This document shows, piece by piece, positions 1 through 10,482 of a stretch of 64,000 nucleotides of DNA. Below the pieces are notes generated by a model. It worked only from the letters and a program-made list of their open reading frames with translations. It did no database searches and was not told where the DNA came from. This stretch comes from Sophora flavescens (lineage: Eukaryota > Streptophyta > Magnoliopsida > Fabales > Fabaceae), in assembly GCA_030762895.1 (NCBI GenBank), contig CM061067.1, positions 105,991,888 to 106,055,887 on the forward strand, written 5' to 3'. Both the position numbers and the translations under genes were made by a program. Each line of letters begins with the position of its first letter. The stretch's first letter is position 1.

Positions 1-1850
1 TCAAATATTTGATCGGCCTTGGTCACGTCAAATGTGTATACTTTCTTATTAATGAAAGGGATTCTTTCTTTGGCCCTTGCGGGCTTCAAAGCTTGACATA
101 TATAAGGTGGACCATTTTTTAGTTCGACATAATCTACCTTATACTCTTCAGAATCATTACTCTCCTCATCGTATTCATTGCATCCGACAAAATTAACCCT
201 TTCCCTCTTCAGGAATCTCTTTTGCTTAAAAATCTTCTCGACTCTTTAATTGTTCAATCTGGCCGAACCTTGTCCCCTAACTCGGGCAAGATCTATCAAA
301 TGTTGGTTAACCAGTTTCTTTTCGATATGGTAATCCGGACCTCCACAGCAATTTTCACTATTTCGCCTCTCGGAATAGGGGTGAAACACCGACTCCTCAT
401 TTGACGGAATCGAGCCAGGTAGTCGTCAACATATTCGTTATTCATTCTCTTAATTCCAAATAAATCATCAACCCTATTTTCAAGTCTCCCCTAAAGAATT
501 GGTCATGGAAACCTCTTTCCAATTGATTCCAAGAGTGGATTGAATTAGACCTTAGGGTTGAAAACCAAGAAAAAACATTCTTAGTTAACGAACTAGGGAA
601 GAACTTCATTTTTAATCCTTCCTCCAAGGCCAAGTCTCCTAACTCGATGGTATATCGGGCAATATGCTCGACTGTCGACTCTCCACTTTCTCCTGAGAAT
701 TTCGACAACTTGGGTATTTTATATCCTCGAGGCATTTCTGCCTGTTGGACCCAATCAGGAAATGCTGATGCGAAAAATGGTTGGTTGGCATAACCAATGT
801 TAAAACCAAACCTATTTAATGCTTGTTCGACAACTTGGTTGACGTTTTGATTTAGAACATTCTGACGGAATGCTCCAACAGCACCCTGGTTTAGGATCAA
901 ATCCTCGTCTTCCTCTGGTCGCAGAATATGTACATTTCCACGTCTCAAAGGAATCCGACGATGAGGCTGTTGCCGCTCGTCATCTTGTTCAACTCCGTCA
1001 AGTTGTGGTTCTACTTGTGGCTGATTAATCCTGTTGACATTTGCATTGAGATTTCTACCAAGTATTTTGGTTTTCGCACGGGGTTACAACACCCAAGGCT
1101 CTATTTAACCGACGTATCTCATTTGTCAATGCTAAACATGCATTGTTTGTGCTTTCCATTAATGGCGTAATTACTGTACTCATTTGTTGAGTAAATGTAT
1201 TCACCATGTCATGGTTACTAGAATCGATCTGTTGTCGGACATTGGCTAAGGTAGCCTCCGACAGACCAACAATACTTTGTGGGAGTTGTCTCAATGGGGA
1301 AATATATGGCCTTTCTACCGGTTGTTCTTGTCGAGAATGGGTAATTATCATGGACCCCGTTATTCCATTCGCATGACTGGGAATTTGCCCCCCAGTCGAT
1401 GGCCCTGCCTGTCCAGATGTATGGGCAGCCATCGTCATTCCATTTGGATATGGTATGTATGCAAATGGGGTATTTGAGTTGACGGTTGTTGACCCATAAG
1501 GCATCCCATACAAAGGTTGTGAGAGAGGCTGTGTAGTCCCTCTTGGATTTGAACTCACAACACTTCGTGACGACAATCCAAAGAGTTGTTGTATTTACTT
1601 GTTGTAAAACAGGGGAAGTTGGTGACGGGAGTGTTCCTTGACCAACTTCGTCAAATCTATTGACCACTTGGGCGTAAGAAACGCCTCTTCTTATTCCTAG
1701 ACCATTAGTACCATTTACCTCTGCATTAGTAGCATTAGCTCCATTTGCGGGGAATATTGTCAACCTAAGGCAATAGCATCCACTTTGACACAAATGGCGT
1801 TAGTGTCTACTACGTCCCGCATCACTTGCATTACTCATATTCATAGAAAT
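1..1850 (-). pseudogene. Ty3/gypsy gag polyprotein, broken, 5' part of element R1
   Basis: Read on the minus strand, this stretch encodes a retrotransposon gag. The N-terminal part (about 1793-1055) is rich in Gly, Pro and Ser. The capsid-like core (948-442) includes PKLSKFSGESGEST and a Trp-rich stretch typical of the Retrotrans_gag family. From about 220 to position 1 the reading continues with KNGPPYICQALKPA and FDVTKADQIF, seen in plant gypsy gag/protease linkers. Reading frame changes between about 1580 and 1220 and again between 1055 and 948, and there is a stop near 210, so the gene is not functional as read. It lies directly downstream of the R1 PBS and LTR and runs off the left edge; protease, reverse transcriptase and integrase are outside the window. 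Family assignment is by motif recognition. Confidence 0.8.
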
Positions 1851-1951
1851 CTGAGAAAAAGATGATGCTTGAACCACCTTTCCGCTTAAGAACGCATACA
1901 AATAAATTTGTATGTCAAATTCTCGACACTATACGAGTTACTCTAAACTCG

Positions 1952-1969
1952 TCCCCATCAGGCGTGCCA
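1952..1969 (-). promoter_or_regulatory. Primer binding site of R1
   Basis: On the minus strand TGGCACGCCTGATGGGGA lies three bases inside the LTR end. The TGG start and position are as expected for a tRNA primer site. I cannot name the tRNA with confidence. Confidence 0.6.
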
Positions 1970-1972
1970 ATT

Positions 1973-3229
1973 TGTTGACGCTGGTTTTTGGTTGGTGTCC
2001 AAAATCCTTGTCACAAATAACTTAAGATCAGACGAGTGTAGGGACGGACGAGTTATGCGTTAATCTCGTAAGGATGGGTATATTGCATGTCTGCCTAAAC
2101 AAGAGTGACTTCTTACTTGAATTTATAGAAATACATGGATTTGAAGGAAAACATATAATTTGCAGTTAAATTAGAAGAAAGTAAAGAAACATGAAATTAA
2201 AGGAAAGCAATAAACAACAGGAAATTTAAAGGAAAGCACGTAAGTTGCAGGAAAATAATTGAAAGCTTGTAAATGACAATGAAAGATAAATGACAGTAAA
2301 TTAAAGGAAGAAAGCAAATAAAGAAGAGTATTTAAATGGTTGAAAAGTAAAAGAAAGCATTTAAAGTGCAAGAAATTAAAAGAAAGCAAGTAAAAAGACG
2401 TGAAAGATAAATGTGAAGGAATGAAGAACTTAAATAAATAACATGAAAGGAACGCTGAAGGTAAAGAGGAACATGTAAAGGGGAATTAAATGAGCAGTAC
2501 TGTATTGTAAATTGAACTGGAAATGAAAAGGGATGGAGGAAATACTTGAGTCCAATCCTTTAATCTGCTGTGTGATCGAGATATGTAGGATATTGCATCA
2601 AGTAAAACCTCCTCTATTACATCGGGATTAACAGTATTTATAAGCATATAAAATAACTGCCTAAAGAAAACTTCCTATCTTAAAAATTGCCACCTGTATG
2701 GCAGTTTTGCTATGTTTCAGATTCAAACTGTTTGACAAGTAAACTTCTCTAACTGCTCATTCCTTTGAATTGTTTTATGCCAACTTGCTTGTTGTCCACG
2801 GTTTGGTTGTTTGACAGCTTATCTTGCTGATGCTGTCAACCTTGAAAACTTAGCCATTTCTATATTTTGTCCGTCTGACAATTCTTATTACCAACTTTGT
2901 CGAAAGTTGGGTTTTTACCTTTTTTCTGTTACTTCTATTTCTCCGTCAGTTAGCTGAATATATTCGTCGGGAATTTTACTGGTGACGAATGTGTTTCTTT
3001 CTTGACGGCTTTATCTGTCTGACATACCAACTTCTGTCAATTTTTCAATCTGTCAATTCTGCTGAATTCGACTCTTCATGGTGGTTATCGGACAACTCTT
3101 CCTTCAATTCTTCTGTCATCCTGTCGGAATCATTTCTGTCAAGAATTTGAAATTCTTCTATTAACAGGTGCATGCATGAAATTTAAGAGTCATGGATACA
3201 GAGTACACCTGTACGCCTGTATCACAACA
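1973..3229 (-). mobile_element. 5' LTR of gypsy element R1
   Basis: The 1257-bp segment is bounded by TGTTG and CAACA, a perfect short inverted repeat, and is followed on the minus strand by a PBS and gag. The partner LTR lies outside the window, so no target duplication can be tested. The LTR contains a long purine-rich degenerate repeat and no open reading frame of note. Confidence 0.8.
2140..2520. repeat. Purine-rich degenerate tandem repeat in the R1 LTR
   Basis: Imperfect repeats of a motif close to AAATTAAAGGAAAGCA recur every 20-40 bp. The plus strand is almost free of C and the region is strongly strand-asymmetric. It would be read as a polypyrimidine tract in the R1 transcript. Confidence 0.7.
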
Positions 3230-3449
3230 CCTCATTCAGAGATCTGATTCAAGTTTAGATATTCATTATCTCTATGCAATCAAATACCATATGGGATTAA
3301 TTACAAAACAAAACTACATTTCAATTGTATATTGTATTATTAATTAAAAATAAAAACTAGAGTGCTCTAATTTTAGTGCCAGATAAGTCTAGGCATTATC
3401 TGAAACAAACTCTAGCATCAGTTTCAATGAAACTTGGCTAGTTTTGAAT
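3230..3449. other. Non-coding, no recognisable feature
   Basis: AT-rich sequence between the R1 LTR and the SINE. I see no gene or repeat structure. Confidence 0.5.
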
Positions 3450-3469
3450 AATAAAAAACTTGCCATTGA

Positions 3470-3597
3470 TTGTCCCGTTAGTGTAGCTCAAGTGGTAGAG
3501 CTCGGGGACACTTGGTCTCAGTGAGATTGCAAGTTCGATCCCGTGGTTCCTCCAATTTCCCCATTCCTTATAAGACCTAAATATGTCTTCTATGAAA
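3470..3597 (+). mobile_element. tRNA-derived SINE with target site duplication
   Basis: A 128-bp insertion whose first 90 bases look like a tRNA gene: A-box TAGCTCAAGTGGTAGAGC near 3483 and B-box AGTTCGATCCC near 3532. These are the internal RNA polymerase III promoter elements of plant SINEs. It is flanked by 20-bp direct repeats at 3450-3469 and 3598-3617, identical except for one base (G/A), as expected from target-primed insertion. The tail is short and not a clear poly(A). The region between the boxes does not fold as a normal anticodon arm, so this is a SINE and not a working tRNA gene. Confidence 0.88.
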
Positions 3598-3744
3598 AAT
3601 AAAAAACTTACCATTGAGGATTGCTTGGAACCTTTGTCCTCGAAATTGAGTTACTCCTTATATTTAAACGTTTTCAGGTTACATGTTTTTTTAAGTTTTA
3701 AGACACATCAGACTTGAGAGCTAAGTTGAGGAACGGGAAATGGG

Positions 3745-4310
3745 AGGCAGTGAGTAGTTATAATATTATGAGTCCCACATTGAGTAGATGTTTAATGTGG
3801 TACTTAAGTATGTGGCTTTCCCATCTAATAGACTAGTCTTTTGGGTTTGACTCTCTTCATAGGCTCAAGTCGTAACAATTGTTACTTTCATTGAGACGGG
3901 AAGGGCATATCATACTGAAAGGGCTACATATACTTATAGGAGAGAGCCGCCAAAGGGGAAAGGGCTATCATACTGAAAGGGCTACGGAAATGATTACCTA
4001 TAGGCTGGATTAAGGTGCAACCGAATAGTGATATGAGAGTGAAGCCGCCAAAGGGGAAAGGGCTGTCTATAGGCAGGGCTACGGAAAGGGCTACTTATAG
4101 ATTGGATGAAGGTGCAACCGAATACTGATAGGATAATAAAGCCACCAAAGGAGAAAGGGTTTCATATTGAAAGCCGCCATGGACGTCGACTCTTAAAGGG
4201 GATGGCAATATTATGAGTACCGCATTGAGTAGATACCGGTGTGCTCAAATATAAGTGAAGGCTAAGGTCCTCCAACTTTTTCGTTGAGGATCGATCGTCC
4301 AGGTCAAATA
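3745..4310 (+). repeat. LTR/leader-derived repeat, possibly a small non-autonomous copia or TRIM relic
   Basis: The phrase ATTATGAGTCCCACATTGAG occurs at about 3766 and again, diverged, at about 4211. In plants this phrase commonly sits at the start of copia-type LTRs. Between them GTCGTAACAATTG (about 3870) resembles the end of such an LTR beside a Met-tRNA primer site. Three diverged copies of a unit with AAAGGG, CTACGGAAA and GGTGCAACCGAATA follow between 3900 and 4160. No ORF. The interpretation as a miniature LTR element is inference. Confidence 0.45.
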
Positions 4311-5133
4311 ATAGTTACGATCGGTTATTCGATTGTAAAAATCAAAAAAAAAAAAGAAAAAAAAAAAGATAAAACTCTAGAGAATGCAAGATATGCTTCT
4401 TAGAAACAGACATCATTTGTTGCAAGAAGAATCACCTAGCTCCTAAGTTGATGGCGGCTTTAATGGAATTGGATTGGGATGTGCACCATGCCAGTGTGTC
4501 TATGGTGAATGATCTATTGATCCAACAAGTAACTGTGAAAATGGCCTCCCGTCGCCATCTAAGGAGAGGGGAGAGATAGAGAGAAGATAGAGCGGGTTAC
4601 CATGAGAGTATTACCTATTTGACCAATTTCCTGTCGCAACCACATCGCGACGGGAGCGGCGAACAAGAATTAATTAATATTGCAAAAATGGAGTCGTCAC
4701 CAAGGTTTATTTTTAGAGAAACATTAGGAAAACTTTTTTTAAGTGAATGGTCTTTGAACACAAATTTAGGATTCGGGAGTCGATTATACGTAGGGAATGT
4801 ATTAGTACCCTACGACATCCATTAAAAATAAATGGTCACCTCTAGTTAATTGTGTAAAATTTTATGTTAACTTCAAAAATATTTATTTCACCTTTTATTA
4901 AAAGAACCATAAAAGATTTTATTTTATTATTTTTTCCAAGAAAAGGAAATGAGTATTAATGAGAAAATAAAAAACAATTTATGAAAATTTATTTTTGGAC
5001 TTGAATCATGCTCCTATGTATCCCTGGGTGTAATAGTGAATTCAAAGCTACGTAGTTTTTTTAAAAAATATTTGTTGGTTTGGTTGATTTTAATTATTAT
5101 TATTTTAAAATGATTTTGATTGAGGGATTTCAT
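4311..5133. other. AT-rich non-coding repeat-like region
   Basis: Contains an A-rich tract near 4345-4370, a CG-containing segment with TGTCGCAACC and CGCGACGGGAGCGGCGA near 4630-4660, and GGGAGTCG-type sequence. These resemble dispersed retroelement LTR sequence, but I find no boundaries. Short ORFs are not protein-like. Confidence 0.35.
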
Positions 5134-5458
5134 GATCACCAAGTTGTCACAACTCAAATGTCCTAAAACCAAGGGTTAACAAGATGTCGCATCTCAGCTA
5201 CCCTTTTATTTTAAAAGAAATTGATTTACTTATTTTGTTTTATTTCTAAAACGCTTAGATCACCAAGCGAGGGCACAACTTAGATGTTCAAAATAATAAT
5301 AATAATAATAAGGATTAACAAGACGTCGCATCTCAGTTAGCCCTTTTATTTTAAATTGTTAAATTTGATTTATTTTTATTTTAGGGCTTAGAATCACCAA
5401 GCTGCCACAACTCAGGTGTCCTAAAATCGAGGGTTAGCAAGATCTCAGCTAACCCTTA
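5134..5458 (+). repeat. Tandem repeat, about 125-130 bp unit, three copies
   Basis: Copies begin at 5134, 5258 and 5391 with GATCACCAAG or a close variant. Each continues with a CACAACTCA-like block, an AGGGTTAACAAGA-like block and ATCTCAGCTA followed by CCCTT. Spacing is 124 and 133 bp. The second copy carries an (AAT)n expansion near 5291-5310. Confidence 0.8.
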
Positions 5459-5815
5459 TATCAATTTCAATGTAATCTGATAAAATATTTAAAATACTTT
5501 GATTTATAAAAAAATATTTGTTTTTTTTACTTTAAAACATGTATAGATTTATATTTAGGCAGATTCATTTTAAAACATTTGAATATTTACTTATTTAATT
5601 TCATATCAAAAAACTTTATTTCTAAACCTAACAACAATAAAAATAGGAGGGGCAAATCCCCTGATCACGTGATGCTACATCAGGTAGTGTTTTTGAAATT
5701 GGCATACAAACAACAAATCAGAAAAGGAAAAGAATAAGAAAAGAAAAAAAGAAATTAGATAAATAAAAAGGGCGTAGGGGCTTTGAGCTCCTGATTCCCA
5801 AAGTTTAAAAAAAAA
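5459..5815. other. AT-rich non-coding
   Basis: No gene. A-rich tracts end at the left boundary of the Mutator-like element. Confidence 0.4.
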
Positions 5816-6980
5816 GACTAAAATATATTTTTGGTCATTTATCTTTTAGTGAAAATTCTTTTTAGTCCTTTATCTTTTAAAAGATTCATTTTGATCATTT
5901 ATCTTTCAAAAGTAACTCAAAATGGTCCTTCCGTCAAATTTGTCACTGGATTCTGTTAATGACCCATCGGAGACCCGCCGGAATCTGAGTATTTCCTCGG
6001 AATCTAGGTGGAAAGGGTTTGTGTATGCTCTTGAAGGATTTTTTGATAAGGAAGTGGAGAAGATATGGAAGTTGAAAGGATTTGATGATGGGAACTCTTT
6101 GACAAATCTCTTATGGTGGATTCACAGTGGAGGTGTTGAATAGAAGGATGGAAGCCAAGTCCAATACCACATTTGTGAAAACAAGAAAAGCTACACAATG
6201 ATTCAGAGATGCCTTGGACCACCACGTCACAAATCTGGTGAACTAGCAAGACCCATAGCCGTGCGTGCGCCCAATTCCTCCGCAACGTAGTTCTGCCTCT
6301 GTTCAGATCCACCGTTTGGTCATGGCCATTATCTCAAAATTCTCTCATGGTCATTAACTCAAAACTAACTTGCAAAGATTCGATTTTTAGCTATCAAATC
6401 TAATGTTACCATTACACAATGAAGAAACCCATTTGCAGTGTTCGTCAAAATTCAAAGACCAAGCAAGAGTGGAATAGAAACACTAAGGGTCTGTTCAAAG
6501 TTGTGAAGCTAAGATTTTTGCAAAGCAGAAGAAGAAGGACACTCTATAAGGATTTAAGGGAAGAAAATGAAGCTTCAAAAGAGTTAGAAGAATGAGTTCA
6601 TGGGCATTGAGATAGGAGAATTTGCAAAAGACAGATGATAAGAATATAATAGCAACAATGTTTTATTGTATTGGTCATTATCTCAAAATTCACTCATGGT
6701 CATGGAGATCACATCTCCTACTTCTAAGTTTTTGAGAAGAAAAGGATGAGTATGGTTTAAAATACCCAGATTTCGGTGGAAAATGCCCAGATTCCGGTGA
6801 AATGCCCAGATTTAGACGGGTCTCCGGCGGGTCATTAACGGAATCCGGTAACAGATATGATAGAAGGACCATTTTTAGTCACTTTTGAAAGATAAAGGAC
6901 CAAAATGAATTTTTTAAAAGATAAAGGACCAAAACGAATTTTCATTAAAAGATAAAGGATCAAAAAGGTATTTTAGCCCC
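5816..6980. mobile_element. Mutator-like element with long terminal inverted repeats
   Basis: The left arm (5816-about 6008) and the right arm (about 6770-6978) are inverted copies over roughly 195 bp. Both begin with a GGCTAAAATA-like end, contain repeated CCTTTATCTTTTAA units and end in a segment with GGAGACCCG. Long arms and an A-rich flank on both sides (a possible 7-9 bp duplication) fit Mutator-like elements. No transposase is present. The interior (6009-6769) contains weak ORFs on both strands and could be captured host sequence, but I cannot recognise it. Confidence 0.75.
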
Positions 6981-7330
6981 AAAAAAATCCTGCACAAAGC
7001 AGCCAAGAGAAAGATGTTGTGCAGCAGCAAAGAAGAAAGAAGGAAGCGACTCACAATGTAGAGCAAACAACGGCGAGGCGTATGGTGGTGCTTCACGACT
7101 GGAAGACAGCGGCGGGTCCGGACCTGCAATAGAGCAAACGCCAAGGACAGGGAGCAGGGGCTACGGCACGGTGGAGAGAGATGCGGCAGAGTGGCAGCAG
7201 CGCGATGGCGTGTTGCTGGTACGTGGAGGACAGTAGCAGTTTTGGACCTGTAGAGGCAGTGGACAAATGAGGGTCATACGTTGGAAGTAGCGAAAGAAGT
7301 TTTTCTCATTTTGTGGGTGTTTGCTACTAT
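6981..7330. other. GC-richer unassigned segment
   Basis: Higher in GC than its surroundings, between the Mutator-like element and the copia LTR. A minus-strand ORF (7144-6914) is Arg- and Leu-rich and not recognisable. No feature can be supported. Confidence 0.3.
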
Positions 7331-7340
7331 TGTTGTATGG
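7331..7340 (-). mobile_element. Outer tip of copia C1 3' LTR, cut off by A1
   Basis: TGTTG followed by TATGG. The rest of this LTR resumes at 16144 after the A1 insertion. On the minus strand the rejoined LTR would start TGTTGAGATA and end CAACA. The second five bases are the A1 target duplication. Confidence 0.7.
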
Positions 7341-8785
7341 TGATAAACATTATTTGCATGCATTGAAGATCCCTCATTTTTAGTACTTTTTACAAGCTAA
7401 ATGTGCATAATTGATTTAGTCCAGCAATGATTTATGAGTTTGGGACTCATTGGGCTTTATTGCAAATTTTTACTAATTCATGATTATAGACGTTGACTTT
7501 GTATTTTAGCCATATCTTGAGTTCCGGACATCTAAAAATTATGAACTTTATATTGTAGGAAAGCTAAAAGGAATCCCAACAACTTTCATGAAGAACTCAG
7601 ATGCTGAATTGGATGTATAGTGGGTCACATTGGGCCTTGAAGTCAGAACATAATTGTTGTAGCTGGAACCTGAACTGGTCATGAAGATTGGGCAATAACT
7701 TGGGCTGTAGATGTCGTTTGGAACTGAAACCGGTGGAAAATGAAAGATCAAACACAGAGCTTTAACTCTCATGAAGACCATTGTTCCAAACAGAGTCGTT
7801 TTGAGGGGCTGCAGTCGATGTGAAGTCAGAGGTCGTTTCAGCTGCCCTATGAGTTGAATGTGGACATAACTCTCTCATCTTAATTCATAATTAAGTAAAT
7901 TAAGTGGATTTGGAAAACTAAGAGTCAGAGGTTGAAGTTAATTGAAGGAGCATTCAGATATTGAGAGGAGGACTTGAGAGAATTTGTATAAATAGGAGCC
8001 AGAATAGGAGACTGGTGGTTCCTTTAGTTTTCTGCTGCTTAATTAAGTTGTTTGTTATTTTTTCGTATTTTTCTTTTCTCTTCCTCAAGCCTCCTTGGAC
8101 TGTAGCCATGGAAGGTCAATTCTGAAATCAATCCTAGGTGCTTGAAGGAATTTCGTTTGGCTTGAGACTTTTGTACTTCAACTTTCATTTTGAATTCAAG
8201 TAGTTTTTATCTTCTCTTCTCCTTACTAATCAGAATTCGTGATGCATGAATGGTGATTACTGTTTGTGTATTCGAAATTATGAATTAGGAATGTGATATT
8301 GATTGGTAATTCAATATCTCATTCTCTGAGTTGAAGTAAATTAAACTACAGATTTGTGGTTTAAGGTTAATTGGTTCTTGTATTTAAACTTGCACTGATT
8401 TTACAGATTTGTAAAATCGTTTGTCAGTTAAATCCTAGATGATTATCTAGTAGTGAACCTCAATTCCGATGCAGAGATATCGGTTGAAATTGAATTAACC
8501 ATTACTTGGATTCAGTTTGAGTATTCCGTGGTCTATGATAGCCAAAATTGGAATTCTGGTTAAGTGTCTTGGATTGGTTGATTTATCACTTGATTTCTCT
8601 TAGTCTAAATTTATCTTTTGTAATCTAAAATCACAACCCCCCCCCCCCCCCCCCCATTTTTTGTGTCGAGTCTTGATATGATTGAATAGCACTCATGGTC
8701 TTTTGAGAGGCGATCCGAGTCATTCCTTATACTACAAGCTAGTAGGGATTTGTTCTGTAATTTGAGTAAGTTCGGCTGCTCACCA
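7341..8785 (+). repeat. A1 5' LTR
   Basis: Starts TGATAAACATT and ends GCTCACCA. A TATA-like TATAAATAG lies at 7987-7995, which would place transcription start near 8020. A run of 19 C residues occupies 8637-8655. Confidence 0.92.
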
Positions 8786-8790
8786 AATTT

Positions 8791-8808
8791 TGGCGCCGTT
8801 GCTGGGGA
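8791..8808 (+). promoter_or_regulatory. A1 primer binding site (tRNA-Asp type)
   Basis: TGGCGCCGTTGCTGGGGA, five bases after the LTR. It closely matches the complement of a plant tRNA-Asp 3' end, the usual primer for Athila/Tat elements. Confidence 0.85.
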
Positions 8809-9258
8809 TCATTTTGAGTATTCAATCATATTAGAAAGTGTTTATATTAATTTCTAACCTGTTTATCCACTGAATTGCTGTTTGTAGTGAAACCAGTGAC
8901 ATTTTGGTAATATTTTGCTGTCAGAATTTTTGTGCTCCGATTGCTCTCAAATTTTCCCAGAAAATCCGAAAAAACTTAGGAAATAGAACTCCCTATAGTA
9001 CGGAGTACTTCGGGACATAGGGCCTCCGGAGCCAAAATTCCATCGTTTAGGCCACTTTTCTATTTTTTAAAGTATTTTACCATTTTTAAAAATTCCAAAA
9101 AAAATTGTATTTGCTTTGCTGACTTTTTAGAGTTTTTCTGTGGTGATCTTATATTTTTTAAAATTTATTTGGTATGATTTTCCAATTTCTGTGTCTTTTT
9201 AGCATTTGTACTTGTAGTGTTTTGAGATGGTTCTTGCTCTCCTGGCCTATATGTGTGT

Positions 9259-10482
9259 ATGACTCGGTACCAACCTGGTGATTTAGTTGCATACGACCCT
9301 GAGATTGAAACGACCTTGCATCAGTTGAATAGGACTCAGAGGAGATTACTTGATCAATTTGATAATTCTGTTGTTTCTGATTCTGTTGTTTCTGATTCTA
9401 ATTTAACTGATAATTGTGCTAACATGGCTAACAATAGAACTCTGAAAGAACTTGCTGCACCTGATGTGAACTACCAACCACCATGCAAGTCAAGGAAGCA
9501 GAATTCTGCAGAAAATTCAGATGAAGGAGTAGTAAATTCGAATTATGCAGACTTCAAAGAAGTAGCACAAGATTCTACAGAAAATCATCAATCCAACTCT
9601 GCAGCAGAAAATTCCAAATCTGCAGATCATGTCACAATGCAGCAGAAGTCAGATTGTGCAATTCCACTCCCATTCCCACATCGAGCAGTCGTATCCAAGA
9701 AGGCAGATGAAGTTGAGAAAGATAAGGAACTTATAGAGACCTTTATGAAGGTGGAAGTCAACATTCCATTGTTGGATGCAATCAAACAAATTCCTAAATA
9801 TGCCAAGTTTCTGAAGGAACTCTGTACCCACAAGAGGAGGCTGAAAGGAAATGAACGAATTAGCATGAGTCGCAACATTTCGGCTCTCATTCAACCTATG
9901 CCTCAGAAATGCAAAGATCCAGGGACTTTTACAATTCCATGCATAATAGGAAATTCTAGATTTGAGAATGCCATGCTAGACTTAGGTGCTTCAATTAATG
10001 TAATGCCTATGTCTGTTTTTAATTCTCTTGGACTTGGACCTTTGCATTCTACAGGTGTGGTGATTCAATTGGCAAACAGGAGCAATGCATATCCAGCTGG
10101 ACTGATTGAGGATGCGTTAGTACGAGTGGATGAGCTGATCTTTCCTGGAGACTTCTACATCTTGGAGATGGAGGGCGAGTCCCTAACTAGCAAGGCCCCA
10201 CTCATTCTAGGAAGACCTTTCCTTAAGACAACTCAGACCAAGATTGATGTGCATGCAGGAACTCTTTCCATGGAGTTTGGAGACTCAATTGTGCAATTTA
10301 ACATTTTTGATGCTATGAAGCATCCCATGGAAGAGCATTCTGTTTTTCATATTGATGTCCTTACCGAATTAATTGATGCTGCATGTGATGAACTATGTGC
10401 TGTGGATTTTACTGATTTTGATGGTTTTACTGATTTATCTGATTCTGCACTGGTTGTGATGGAACTGTTTTATTGGAGCTAA
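9259..10482 (+). pseudogene. A1 gag-protease ORF lacking the capsid core
   Basis: The open frame from ATG 9259 encodes 407 residues. It begins like other gags of this group (DPEIETTLH, then RTLKELAAPDVNY). Where A3 continues into the capsid domain, this protein jumps to a Ser/Asn/Lys-rich linker (CKSRKQNSAENS). No Retrotrans_gag core or zinc knuckle is present. The C-terminal half is an aspartic protease: CKDPGTFTIPC, catalytic DLGAS with Asp at about residue 241, and LILGRPFL as the flap-side block. The frame ends in a frameshift at about 10470 relative to pol. Upstream GTG at 9253 is in frame, but ATG 9259 aligns with the family start. It cannot make particles without a helper. Confidence 0.82.

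Noticed and set aside
1218..1793. 191-residue ORF as a separate gene
   Set aside because: Only its first part matches gag; the rest is gag read in the wrong frame after a frameshift.
3471..3555. tRNA gene on the plus strand
   Set aside because: A- and B-boxes are present, but the acceptor and anticodon arms do not pair properly and the unit lies between target duplications, so it is a SINE head.
6004..6312. 102-residue minus-strand ORF in the Mutator-like element as a gene
   Set aside because: Overlaps an equally plausible plus-strand ORF and partly covers the inverted arm; no family recognised.
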